A DNA stretch of 64,000 nt, taken from NCBI GenBank assembly GCA_029204225.1, contig CM055106.1, positions 15,573,278-15,637,277 of the forward strand. Reading direction: 5' to 3'. Below are positions 34,680 to 46,241 of the stretch, piece after piece. The DNA is from Diphasiastrum complanatum. Its lineage: Eukaryota > Streptophyta > Lycopodiopsida > Lycopodiales > Lycopodiaceae. Each line of letters begins with the position of its first letter. Position 1 is the first letter of the stretch. Under the pieces are notes generated by a model. That model did not search any database. It saw nothing but the letters and a program-made list of their open reading frames with translations, and was not told where the DNA came from. Made by a program: the position numbers and the translations under genes.

Positions 34680-36043
34680 CTATATGTCATAGGATTCTTG
34701 ATCAATGTCATCAGTGATAGGTGTGATCTTTTTGCTTTCATAAGTCATGTGAGAAGAGTCTATGTGCATGGATCTAGGGGAAGAGTTTAGAGAGGCTATC
34801 CAAACTGGTTCATCTACTTCTTCCCACTCTGAGTCACTATCATTGTTTGCATCTAAGGATATGGATTGATTGGGTTGATCGATGTATATCAAAGGTACTA
34901 CCTTCGATATACATCGTGGTCTTACTAGGACCCACCTGTCGGGCACTCTTTTTTATCCACTCTTTCCTAGGGGGGTCTTCTTGTAACTCGTCTTGGGTTA
35001 TCATCAGTACTCTCGCCCTAGCCCCTATGGGTACGAGTGTTCTTACTGAGTGTGTTGGGGGTCTCTTGTCACTAGCTTTGACTCATCTATCATGAGGGAT
35101 ACTCCCATGATTTCTAGTCCATTGGCGTACATTTTCACTATTTTGTCTGCTACTATCAACTAGCCCACTCTTCACTTCATCCCCTTGCATCTGATGGTAT
35201 CCTTTCACTTGATTTGTTCCTCCATATAACATCTCAGTGTGAATTAACATCTTATCTTCCTCATCACATTTTGGCTTAGGCAACTCTAGGGGTGTATCCA
35301 TCTCATTAGTTTCGAATCCCGTACCATAACCATTTTCATCCCTATGGTGTGGTTCCCCTTGTGTACTAAAAAGGTTGCTATGTCTTTCTATCACTTGGTT
35401 CTGCATAAGATAAGTTGGCATCACACTATCTCTCTCAGATGCGTAGGCTGATGGTTGGGACATATGCTGCAATCCTACCCTATTTGACAACTCATTTGTA
35501 AACGAAGGAGAGTCCTCATCTGGGTTGATCACTCTTACTATTTGGTCGATGTTTTGGCACTCGAATGTGGCCCAATTGGCCTCTTCTACAATTTGTGCTC
35601 TAGATACAGCTTCCTCAAAAGATGAAACTCCTGATTGACGTACCACTAGTTGGATATCTGCCTGTAATCCTCTAAGAAAAAAAGTCATCACCAGTCGGCT
35701 CTTGTTGTATCGTAGTCAAGGTAAACATCAGTTTGTTGATATTGTATATGGCTTTGAATTCCTTCAAAAACACTTGGAATAGATCCTCTGGCTTGTCGAT
35801 CGAATTTATGGGTAAATTATAGTACCATCTTTTGGCTTCTCCTACCAGAGTTGTGGAGAACAACAACATTTTGTGTATTGGATCTATGATTCTACTAATG
35901 ACCATTAATGTATTGAATTCTTCGATATGCCTATTGGCATCTTCATCAGCATTTCCATGGAACTGAGGTAGGGAACCTACTATTCTTGGTATCCTTCCGA
36001 TATCAACAGGGACAACTATTGGCAAAGTGGCTCTTCTTGCCAT
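34680..36043 (-). pseudogene. Ty3/gypsy gag remnant
   Basis: Frame 36043-35672 encodes a capsid start: VGSLPQFHGNADEDANRHIE, KMLLFSTTLVGEAKRWYYNL and LFQVFLKEFKAIYNI. After a frameshift near 35690 the next frame continues (MMTFFLRGLQADIQLVVRQS) into a long polar tail to about 35083, and an acidic stretch (34946-34680) may be its end. It is a different gypsy lineage from the gag at 21246. No protease or RT follows. Confidence 0.75.
34880..34915. repeat. Short inverted repeat
   Basis: CGATGTATATC at 34880-34890 is repeated as its exact reverse complement at 34905-34915, with a 14-nt spacer. It lies in the tail of the gypsy gag remnant and may be chance. Confidence 0.7.
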
Positions 36044-37107
36044 TGATGTGACAGGTGTAGGGCTAGGTTTCCGTACAGTTGAAACAATGGTGTGTATTGG
36101 GTTTTTGCAGATTTTTCGATTTTCGGTTTTTTTCTTTTTCTCGATTTTCCAAATGACCCTTTATACACTGATGTGCTCGTGCTAATGCGTGGACCCGGGG
36201 GCCCGTGAATCCTATCGTGCCTGTATATTCCAACAGCACATCGAGGATTGTGGTCTAGGTGAACAACAAAAAAAATCGACTTAGAGTTGATTCTTAGGCC
36301 CGTTAGGATATTCCGCCTTGTCGGGCGCCCGTTAACCCTCCCTCTATATTCCAAGAGGTCAGGGCATTAACATCAATCATATGAGTAAATCCATAAATGA
36401 GATAAAAACTGGGCACCAAATTGATTAGCAAGCAAACAATGTATAGGATAAAGTACGATGCAAAGCTGTTATGTGACCATTGTGTAAAATTCGATATCAA
36501 CTCGTAATAAGCATTGCATTTAAATCATTCTGGTGGAAGTTCATACATTAAAGAATTGAGAACTTGTTAGCATTCCATGTAATTACCATGTGTCACATAC
36601 CCAAGATATCTAAGGTACACAATGTGAGATTCATTAGCTTGACAGATTAAGTGATTCACACCATACATGGAAAAATAAAAACTACCCATCCACTCATTGA
36701 GGAGACAAAGTAAGCCATAAAGCAATAAGATGTTATACCTCAGTATAGTTACTTCCAGAATTGCGCTCAATGGGGAATGAGGGGCTCAGCTACTTCTTCC
36801 ATTGACATCTAGCTGGTTCGCTCTAGGCCCTTGTTGAGGAATCTTTTTTTAAAAAAAATGTACCTCCAACCCAAGCGAGCTCCTGGATGATCTGACTCAT
36901 GGGAGGTGCGATGAGAGGGAACGCGGCTGTGTAGCCCAATAGCCTGCTCTTTTCCCAGAGAGGAGGTGAGGTGTAGATTAATAACTCTCTGGCAGAGGCA
37001 TGGAGATCGCTAAGGCAGAAATGTCACAGATGCTCGCTGGTCAGCTAGTCTGGAAAGAAAATATGCTGCTTTCTGGTTCTGTTCTACAAGTAGCGTGACC
37101 CCCGATT
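36044..37107. other. No recognised gene
   Basis: Probably leader or LTR sequence of the gypsy gag on its left, but no LTR end or primer site could be placed. The minus-strand ORFs at 36016-36770 lack known motifs. Confidence 0.35.
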
Positions 37108-37296
37108 TCACCTCTTCTTCTGTTTTTTGCTATTTTCATTTGGCAGAGCTACGACTACTAATCCTTGCCTGGCTTCATACTGCAACCACAGGCGATAAGA
37201 TTCGGTGACAACTGCTGCACAAGCATCGCGTGGATCTTTGAATTTCGAAACCTGTCTAATAACAATCTCTCTAGCGTGGACATACACTCTCTTCAA
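37108..37296 (-). pseudogene. Exon-like fragment of a PP2C / cyclic-nucleotide-dependent kinase gene
   Basis: The frame reads REIVIRQVSKFKDPRDACAA and then VVTESYRLWLQYEARQ. This resembles the end of the PP2C domain in the plant proteins that join a PP2C phosphatase, cyclic-nucleotide-binding domains and a kinase (Arabidopsis At2g20050 type), where I recall a segment close to KDPRDACAA...ESYRLWLQYE. After YEAR the match stops and a lysine-rich end with a stop follows. No neighbouring exons are seen, so it is a captured or left-behind exon rather than a gene. The assignment is from memory. Confidence 0.5.
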
Positions 37297-37890
37297 ACAA
37301 TTTTCTCAAAAACGTGGTTTAGAAGAGGCATAACGTTTTTCACAAATGAGGCTTAACAGTTACTCACTCATCACATTGGATTATAGCATTCCTTGGCAGA
37401 AGTAAGCATATACAGTCAACTAAAAACAAAGAATATACTCAGACTAGCTCTCAAAGGTCTGTGATTCTACTTACAAGCTATGTCTCACATCCTATCCTCA
37501 CATCAATTGTGTAAACAGTGTATCAGGTCATGGAGGATGAAACTTCTCCTTACACATTAACTGATAGATTCATAACAAAAGAGAGTGGAGCTAACAACTA
37601 GAAAATAACCAAGTAGCAGCTTTTGCAGAAACTCATTCTCACAATTTTCAGGAAACCAAGCACACTGAGCATTTTTCTGAAACACAACACTCATTTTCTC
37701 ATAGTTGAAAAAATAGGTACACCAAAAGGTCAGCATAAGATGGCATTCTTGTCATTAACTTGAAACCCCCACCATGGCTACATCACAAAGCAGTGCTTAA
37801 AGATGTTTTTGGATCCTGAACACAAGTAGTAGTGACAACATTTTTCAGCAGGAGAACCAGTTGAAGAGTCATAGGTCAAGGCCTATCAAT
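37297..37890. other. No recognised gene
   Basis: AT-rich sequence without recognisable coding or repeat ends. Confidence 0.4.
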
Positions 37891-37894
37891 GGTA

Positions 37895-38140
37895 AATGGA
37901 GTTATTGGAACAAACCTCTGCATTTGTTTCTTCTACTTGAAATCATAAAATTGATCTTCAAGAAAGACTACATCTCGGTCGACTGACATCTGACATGTTT
38001 CAACATCATAAATGCGATATGCTTTATGTGATGTTGAATAGCCAATGAAATATACTTACAGCTGACTGGGTCTAGTTTTTTTCTCAGATCAAATGGTATT
38101 TATGCATAGCAGAGACATCCAAACATATGGTTTCAAATGA
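37895..38140 (-). pseudogene. Copia integrase-RT linker fragment, inverted
   Basis: On the minus strand it reads FGCLCYAQIPFDLRKK, then GYSTSHKAYRIYD and DRDVVFLEDQFYDFK-like residues, with stops. This is the segment between integrase and RT of the family represented at 1-420. It is in opposite orientation to the RT fragment that begins about 80 bp to its right, so an inversion or two separate events is implied. Confidence 0.7.
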
Positions 38141-38214
38141 TCAATACTTTCCTTATTGATCACGGCTACATACGAAGCTCTTCAGATTCGAATGTTTACT
38201 TCAGGACACTGTAG

Positions 38215-39395
38215 TAGTCTTTTATCATCATCACTCTATATGTGGACGACACATTGCTCTTCGGCAACAATATCGATCTGATAAAAGAAGGCAAGACAAT
38301 GCTATCTTTTGAATTCGACATTATTTAGCAGAGGTACATTTACAATATGTTAGTCAAATATAATTTGGTTAATTGTAAGATAGTTCTCTTGCCAATGGAA
38401 CCATCTCAAATTGTCAAAGGACTAGTGTCCCCAAAAAATTCAAAAGAAGGAGCAAATGCGTGAGTATCCTTATCATTCGATAATAGGATCTCTTATAATC
38501 TCATTTTGCCTTGGTATTCAAATCCACAGAGATAGAAATCAAAAGTTGATCTACATTACTCAGTAGAGATACATCTACAATATGTTAGTCAAATATAATC
38601 TGGTTAATTGTAAGATAGTTCTCTCACCAATGGAACCAGGTCTCAAATTGTCAAAGGACCAGTGTCCCCAAACAATTCAAGAGAAGGAGCAGATGAGTGG
38701 GTATCCTTATCATTCGATAATAGGATCTCTTATGTACGCAATGATCTATACCAACATAGCTTTTGTAGTTAGCTCCTTAAGTTAGTTTATGACTAACTCT
38801 GGTATGACACATTGGAAGGCTCTTATCAGAGTCATGAGATATCTTCGAGCTACTGTGGACTTTTGCATTTGCTATAGAACAGTCGACAATGACAAACTCA
38901 ATTTACTCATTGGTTTCACAGATGCAAGTTGGGAAGGAGACGTAGACACTCTTAAATCCACTTCTGGATTTACATTCTTCCTCAACAATGGTCCTATTTC
39001 CTGAAACAGTCGAAAGCAATCTTTGATATCTCTATCTTCTACAGAATCAGAGTATATCGCAGCCTCACAAGCTATAAAGGAAGCAATTTGGTTGAGAAAC
39101 TTACTCTCAGATATCAGTCTGAATCAATATGCTCCAACTTATTATTTTGTGATAATCAAAGTGCCATTGCCTTGTCATCCAACCCTAGATTTCATTCTAG
39201 GAGTAAGCACATTGACTCAAGTATCACTATGTCAGAAAAAAAGTTCTCGACAAAGAGGTCAGATTGCAGTACTGTGGAACGCAACATATGACAGTAGATA
39301 TTTTTACTAAAGCATTAAGCTTGGATGCACACAAAAAGTTTTGTGCAGAATTAAGTTTAAAGTTCAAGGCATTCGTGTATTCAGATTAAGGGAGA
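38215..39395 (+). pseudogene. Copia RT end and RNase H (family A)
   Basis: Starts at the YVDD box (ITLYVDDTLLFGNN, about 38236), loses frame, and carries two copies of the segment around MLVKYNLVNCKIV and YPYHSIIGSLMY. RNase H follows in frame 38789-39004 and beyond: GFTDASWEGD, STSGFTFFLNNGPISW, SLSSTESEYIAASQA and, after a frameshift near 39150, FCDNQSAIAL and SKHID. The acidic residues of the RNase H active site are all present. It ends at the polypurine tract. Confidence 0.85.
38330..38745 (+). repeat. Direct duplication of about 180 bp, offset 235 bp
   Basis: 38330-38500 and 38565-38735 are near-identical (shared ATGTTAGTCAAATATAAT, AATTGTAAGATAGTTCTC and CATTCGATAATAGGATCTCT). The RT segment is therefore present twice in tandem, with separate substitutions in each copy. 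Confidence 0.9.
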
Positions 39396-39396
39396 G
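39386..39396 (+). promoter_or_regulatory. Polypurine tract of copia family A
   Basis: TTAAGGGAGAG lies directly before the LTR start TGTTAGATTATT. This is where plus-strand DNA synthesis starts in LTR retroelements. Confidence 0.85.
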
Positions 39397-40608
39397 TGTT
39401 AGATTATTCTCCTACTAATCGACTAATTGACATTTTAATCTTCATCCAACTTTTATCCAGACCTGCAAATTTCCTCGTGTTTTTACACAGTCTGCATAAC
39501 TACTCGGAAATAGTTTACAGTGTCAGCATTTTTGGGATTTTCGCCTTTCAAAATTTTCTCACTTCGGATTTTTTTGCAAAATGCCAGATGTCTCAAATGT
39601 TAAAAAAAAAGACTTTAGCGAAGACCTTCACATTTTTCGCAAGACAATTTATTGTTCGCCTTAATTGAAGCTACATAATTTCTTGGAGGATTCATTGGAT
39701 GGATGCCAAGTCATTTTTGGATGGATGCTAGCTCACTATCCATTATGATTGACAACCAGATTAAATGTCCTACTATTAGCAAAGACCTTCACATTTTTCG
39801 CAAGACAATTTATTGTTCGCCTTAATTGAAGCTACATAATTTCTTGGAGGATTCACTGGATGGATGCCAACTCATTTTTGGATGGATGCTAGCTCATTAT
39901 CCATTATGATTGACAACCAGATTAAATGTCCTACTATTGGACGTTGTCGCATTTGTTTAAGTATAAATAGTTGCTCATATTTCTACAGTTTCAAGTAAGC
40001 ATGTTGATCATACAACATTGGTGTGATCAAGTATTGAATAAATAGTGCTCTCTCAAGTCTGCGAGCTTGAACACTCTTGAGCATTCTAGCTCAGTTCCTT
40101 AGAGTTGATTAGAGATTGCTATTGCGCTCACTGCTTATTGGCATTGCGCTTAATTCAAGGCTTTTATTTAGTCGCTCAGAGATAGCTTAGAGTATGCGGC
40201 TTTGATCTGCAAACTTGTTGTACTCATTTATATCTGTTTCATTTTCATACTGAATCAATACTATCTTTTATTGCGTTCAGGATTGTCTCAGAATGTATGC
40301 ATTTCTGTAATCCTTCGCGATAGATTATTTGTCTGATAATTGGCTATGAAATCACTGTAGTACTAATCACTATAGAAACATTTGGCTACGAAATCACTGT
40401 AGTACTAATGATTTCAAAGTTAGTTACTATAAGATCGAGCATGATTTCTATCACTATTGTTTTGTTCGAAATTGATAGGCGCAGTCATGCATAGAGAAAG
40501 AGAAAGATAGTTTATTCTGATGCGCACAATAAGTTTTCTGCTTCTTGTCGTATGAACTTTTTTCATTCGATTCTTTTCGACCTATCTTTTACACGCCTCT
40601 TTCCAACA
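39397..40608 (+). repeat. 3' LTR of copia family A, about 1.2 kb
   Basis: Starts TGTTAGATTATTCTCC just after the polypurine tract. The right end is less certain: a TTTCCAACA at 40601-40608 is a plausible CA end. It contains a TATA-like GTATAAATAG near 39961 and the internal 161-bp duplication. A fragment of the same LTR lies at 1-145 on the other strand. Confidence 0.65.
39616..39938 (+). repeat. 161-bp tandem duplication inside the LTR
   Basis: The unit starting TAGCGAAGACCTTCAC at 39616 recurs as TAGCAAAGACCTTCAC at 39777. The two copies differ at only a few positions (for example CCAAGTCATT versus CCAACTCATT). The second copy ends at about 39938. Confidence 0.92.
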
Positions 40609-41330
40609 TCACTTCTCATGTATATACCCATCAACTGAATTCATCGACATCTTGACACTAACTCCATCAACCGAATCAGTTGACATGTCCGACTTCGTCG
40701 ACTTAGCCAAATTCATCATCAACCGACATTTATTGATTCTTTTTCCTCAGAGAAAAATCGATCCAAAGAAAATGTCAGCAGACTTTATGGCAGTTCACCT
40801 ACTATTGTACAGACATTTATTGCTCTAAGGCGGTTGTAATAAATACCAATTAGATATTTTTCCAAATAGATATTTTAAGTAGATATTTTGTAATCAGTTA
40901 TAATAGACTGATAAGTTAGTCAAGGATTTGGCCAATTTTTGATGAATTAGGAAAGCTTCATTAGAGGCTACAAGATTCTATATCAAGTTGTGGCAATTAG
41001 AATTTGAAGGTTCAATTTTTTGTCATTTTATCAAAACCCTATTTTTTATTGGATCTCTATTTTTTGAGTTTGCTGGACAACAATAGAATGTGTTTCAATC
41101 TTAGGAAGTGGCAAAATTCATTAGATTTTATGGTAGATCATAGGTTGATCAAGATTCTTCATTCTAAATGCTGATTTGCTAATTATAAGTACTAGAAGAG
41201 AATTGATACTCTCCATATCTTTGTGATTTCTTTTTGAAAACATTTGTTGTTCTTCAAAAGAGTGCTTTCTGCATTGGAATAGGTTGAAAGAGAAAGATCA
41301 AGTCATTGCAACACTACATCAAGTGGATTC
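40609..41330 (+). other. No gene; possible leader of the next copia element
   Basis: AT-rich sequence between the LTR and the copia gag at 41331. No primer site or LTR end for that element was found. Confidence 0.4.
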
Positions 41331-42120
41331 ATGTTGGAATGCAATGATAGGCTTACCTCATCCAACTACTCTACATGGAAGGTGAGAATGGAATTACTCC
41401 TTAAAATGCATGAGTTGATGGATATTGTTGTGGGGTTGGAGGAGAGACCCCTGGTTCAACAAGATCAATTGAGGTATGACAAGAGAGCAAAGAAAGCTCT
41501 ACACATGATCAAGAGGAATACTACCAATGAGCTATTCAAGGAGATTGGTAAGTGCAATTCATCTCGAGTTGCTTGGAAAGCTTTGAAGAAGCTTTATGAA
41601 ACCAAGTCTACATCTAGAGTGTTGACTCTAAGAAGACAAATCATTCAAATCATACAAAAGAAATAAGAGAGTCCTAATACTTTCGTTTTGAGAGTGAAGG
41701 CTTTAAGTGATGAGTTAGCTTGCATTGATGAGAGCATTAAGGAAGGAGACTTTGTTGTAATGGTTTGTTGGATGCTCATGCTAACAGTGTAAAATGTCTT
41801 ACTATTCAAAAAACTTTGCCAAGTTTGATGGATCTTCAAGAGATCTTGATCAATGAGGAATATAGGCTTCAAGCAAGAGGTGGATCTACAACAACATCTC
41901 AAGATGGTGAGGAGGCAATGTTCATAAAAGGAAAGTTCAAGGGCAAAGGTAAGGGCAAGTGGTCTAAAGGACAAGATCATGGTGAGTCTTCTTCTTTTGG
42001 TAAGCAGAAAAATAGGTTTAAATTGAAGTGCTCTATTGTGTCATCAAAGGTCACTTTGCTAGTGATTGCTACAAAAACAAGACAGATCAAAGAGACAAGC
42101 AAGGTAATCTAACTCTTGAT
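41331..42120 (+). pseudogene. Ty1/copia gag (element G)
   Basis: Frame 41331-41666 encodes a capsid start (NDRLTSSNYSTWKVRMELLL, HELMDIVVGLEERP, RVAWKALKKLYETKSTSRVL). Frame 41765-42112 continues with LPSLMDLQEILINEEYRLQA and a Gly/Lys-rich tract before a frameshifted zinc knuckle. It is related to element C's gag (similar RLTS.NY and W.VRME motifs). Confidence 0.8.
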
Positions 42121-42916
42121 GAGGATGGTGTTGATTTTTAATACACAAATGATGATGCTTTTGAGATGTCTCCATGTTTGGATTCTAGTGTTGGAAATAT
42201 TGATCCATGGTGGATTGATAGTGGAGCAAGCTCACACATGACTTTTCACAAGGAGTATTTCACTTCTTTGTTGGCATATGGAGATGAGAAGAGGGTGATC
42301 TCTACACGACCAATGATGGTGAGTGTGCAATCAAAGGGACTGGCACAGTTCCTATTTCTCTCTCTATAAATAAGAATGTTCATTTGAAGGATGTTTTGTT
42401 CATTCCATCTATAATTAAGAACCTACTTAGTGTGACTCAATTGCTAAGAAAAGTCTTAAAGTGGAGTTTGATGGAGATGCTTGTATGATCAAAAGGAAGG
42501 ATGTCTTGATTGCAAAATGTAAAAGTCAAGAGATGTTATTCAAACTAGATGCTTGTGTTATTGCTAACCAAGTTGGATGTGTGGCACGTGACCAAATATC
42601 CATGTGGCATAAGAATATGGGGCATCTCAACTTCCAAGCATTGGAGGTAATGGCCAGAAAGCAAGTTGTAATTGGTCTTCCAAGTTCCTTAACTAGCATG
42701 AATCATAGACTACCTTATACTAGATATACATCCAGATCTACAAAGCCTTTTTAAGTTGTACATTTTGATATTCATGGAACTACTACAATCAGCAATAGTG
42801 GAGCTAAGATGTATGTAACTTTCACTAATGATTTTAGTAGATATTGTTGAGTATATCTATTAAAGAGCAAAGATAAAGTGTATGATGTCTCTGTGAAGTT
42901 CAAGATTGTTGGAAGA
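42121..42916 (+). pseudogene. Copia protease and integrase start (element G)
   Basis: Frame 42166-42369 has the protease start PWWIDSGASSHMTFHKEY. Frame 42461-42754 has the GAG-pre-integrase domain (SMWHKNMGHLNFQALEVMAR). Broken frames to 42916 carry the integrase start (GAKMYVTFTNDFSRY, LLKSKDKVYDVSVKFK). The element is then cut off, and minus-strand leader/LTR sequence follows. It is close to the integrase at 47660-48165. Confidence 0.8.
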
Positions 42917-43338
42917 TGACAGGATAGCAGTAGAAGCCTGATGGCGAATGGATGGTGGATTAGTAGTGCAGTAGTTAGCAACAAAATTAATCAAGATGAG
43001 AACTGAGTAGAAATGCAAAATGAACAAAGCAATAGTGAGACAAAGCTTGCACTTTGATTGTAGAAAAAATGAGTACAAGAGCATGGAGCAGCGCAAGACA
43101 ATAGGCGCATAAAATTCTCTAGCTAATAATCGTTGAACAAGCCACTTGTGAAATCAGAATTCTTCAAGTTCATAAATCTAAATTGAGCTTTGACCTACAA
43201 AAGATCAATTCTACATATGCAAATTGCTTGATTTTTGAGTAGAAATCAATCTAGCACACTCTAGCATTGGTAACTCCTCCAAATCTTTGATAGATGTGGC
43301 TGATCCTTTCATAACCTGCAACACAAGCTTTGATACCA
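42917..43338 (-). other. Leader and primer site of a minus-strand copia LTR
   Basis: On the minus strand TGGTATCAAAGC (43327-43338), one base from the standard primer site, follows the LTR. Beyond it lies a non-coding leader to 42917, where it meets the broken integrase of element G head to head. Confidence 0.65.
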
Positions 43339-43987
43339 TGTGAAGATTTTTTTAATCACTAAGATCCAAAATCACCTATTGAACTTTGGTATGAAAGACA
43401 ACACACTCTACACCATTTGCAACATAGAAAATCAACATCTACTTAATGAAAGAGATGCAAACTCAATAAGATATTGATCAAACATAGAAATTATGATAAA
43501 ATGAAGTTGTTGTCCGTACAAAAAACAATAAGCTACTATATTTCACATTTGGGGATCCAAATATAGCAAAATATGAGCATTTTACACACAAGATTGCAAG
43601 ATATCACCAATATAGTGCACCAATGGATGGATGAACCAAAGAGAACTCATGTATAACCATGAAATGAGATAGGAGAGAGAATATCATCCTCTTCCCATGA
43701 GTTTACATCTATTTATAACAGATCCATCCCTCATTATGAGTTTGGTTTCCCTCCATAACAAAAACCCTATCAACAATCTGAATAAAATCAATGTATCTAA
43801 CATTCAAATTTGAATGTGTCCAAACTCAACTTTATACTTTCCCTCACTTTTTAAAAGTGGTAATTATAATGATTTTAGACTAATATAACTTTGAAAAGTC
43901 AAACTCCAAGTCTAATATGAAAATTGGCCTCAATTGCCAAATAAACAAATATGACCAAAATAACAAACTAGTTGACAATTTCTCACA
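43339..43987 (-). repeat. Copia 5' LTR, 649 bp
   Basis: On the minus strand it starts TGTGAGAAATTG and ends AATCTTCACA, next to the primer site. It is similar to the LTR group at 24897-25381 and 47356-48237, and more distantly to 18654-19297. A TATA-like GTTATAAATAG lies near 43715. It faces the truncated plus-strand element G, so the arrangement cannot be a simple intact insertion. Confidence 0.8.
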
Positions 43988-46241
43988 AAGAGACAGAGAA
44001 AAACCCTCCAATCCGCATCGACTACGTAATCCTAGGACTTAAAATGACAAACAGGGCCTCAGTGCCATGTATGACCACCAGAACTTGACCATGACATCAT
44101 GTTTTCTAAGGCACCCTTTGACAAATCCTAGGTCATTATTAGGAGAAAAATCAAGACAAGCTAGCAATTTGGTACGGAGGGATAGGTGGGGTAACAATTA
44201 AGTGACTCAAGAAGATTGGGTATGGGACCCTAGCGAGACTCTTATAGGGAATACAAGGCATCAATCTACATGCACATTGTGAGGCTACAGTGAGTGACTT
44301 TAATGCAGAAGGAAACTTTTAGAAATTTGGACATGAAGGCATTGTAGTTAGGCTTTGACTATATGAGTTTTTCCAGTACAAAAATCCTAAAGCAAAGAAG
44401 AAGCAAGAGTTGACAAAAGACAATTTAAGTTCTTCGCTGAAGTGCTTCTTTGGATGCACAAGATCAGATGCAGAAGTAGATTATTTTGATTCCAATGTTC
44501 GTGAGTTTAAGAGTATTGAAGAGGTTGGGCATATAATAATGCACATAAGTATAGAAGCCAAACTCCAAAAGCATTTTGCAAGATTGTAGTTGGCCTTATC
44601 ACCGACAATGGATATGGATTTAGACTAATTGGAGAAAAATTGTAGATTGAGAGAAAGCCAAGTTTAGATATCAAAAATCTAGAATTGTCGTAGCTCAACA
44701 TCCTGCTTGTTGAAGGTGATGATAGCATGAACGACTCTCTTTCAAACTTTATGAGACACCATGGCATATTTCACTAATCCAAGACGATTTTGTCTTGTCT
44801 TACAAATCCTAGTTGGGGATTCGTGGATATTATTTCTATAGACACCACTCTTGGGATTATCACTACTGGAGATTTAGCTCTAAATGTCCAAAATGAATAT
44901 TCTCAATATGAGCAGTATTGTATGTCCGGATCAACCAACATTGGTTCCCACTAGCTGCCAATGCCATCCAATTACAAAATCTTCCCAAAGTCGCTTTAGG
45001 GTTTATATGACGAATTTTGAGTATTAGTTCTTGTAGCTACTTAGCGATGTCTGCAAGTTAGTTCGAAGAGGGATTCCCTGCTACCATTTCCATACTCCCG
45101 AATACCATCATAACCTACATCCCACAGATATCATGTTTAGAGTACAACATCATGGAGAACATAGTTATGAATTCTTGAATGATGGATCATGGAGTTTGAT
45201 GGATGCTACCTCCATTCGATATGCAAATGTACAACAACCACCCCTAGGTACCCGTCCCATAAGTGCTATCACTAGAATCAGCCACTAGTACCAATAGAAA
45301 TCTAGAAGAAGAACCCAAGGAAGGATTTAGGAAAGCCTTATTCAGACAAACTTGCTTTACTGAATTGACACTAGAGAGGAGTCCTTCTGAACAGAACCGT
45401 GAATATCAACATTGCGAGAGTAAGGGTGGTTTGATCTCTTGGGTTGGACCTCCCATGAACCCTCTTCAAAATCCATTTAAGTCTTACTAGAATCCCATTT
45501 GCAGTTGGATCCTATTAGGACTAAGCAATTTCTGACTTGATGTCACCCGAGGTTCGGTTAGATCCTACCTAAACTCATAGGTCCTCTAACTTCGATACCA
45601 TAGAACATCATTGACGTCAACACCCGTGTTCAGACAACGTCTTCTACTTGAAGCTTAATCTATGGCCACACATATTTGATATTTTCCCGCATTACATATT
45701 CAAGGATGTATGGCAATAGCATTTTCACGTTTGACACCCTACACAAGAACATTTGCACATATGATATAGCCCTGGAATAATTAGAGAAACAAATTGGTTC
45801 TAAGTTTGCATATACTTTGTGTAGACCCCCTCTAGGTACTACTATTCACTCATCTGACATGATTACGTCAAGGTTAGAGCCCCCTCTAAAATTTAGGTTA
45901 GTGTCCTTGTAAAGCATAACATTTCTCCATAGGAGGAAAATCTGAAATAATACTCACTACTGATCAGACTTAAGGGTTACCTTGCTCACTCACGTAAGGG
46001 CGGCGTGGGCCCTTTTCCCAATAGGGATCTTTCAACGAGATCAATACGCCAGCGAAAAATCTGCCCAAAAACCACTACCATAATTCATAAAATAATAATT
46101 GAATTTGATAATGGTCTTGCAAGATTCTCTACTTGCAACTTGATAATACTGCTTGTGAAAACGAAAATCAAACAATATTAGTATATTTCTCGATGTTGGT
46201 TGCTTTGAAAGTTTTTTAAGACAATCAAAATAGCATTTTTA
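43988..46241 (+). other. Unidentified coding debris
   Basis: Plus-strand frames suggest old protein-coding sequence: 44300-44580 (DNLSSSLKCFFGCTRSDAEV, SNVREFKSIEEVGHIIMH) and 45059-45290 (IPCYHFHTPEYHHNLHPTD, QHHGEHSYEFLNDGSWSLMD). Each is interrupted by stops and I recognise neither. The rest to 46241 has no assignable feature. Confidence 0.25.
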
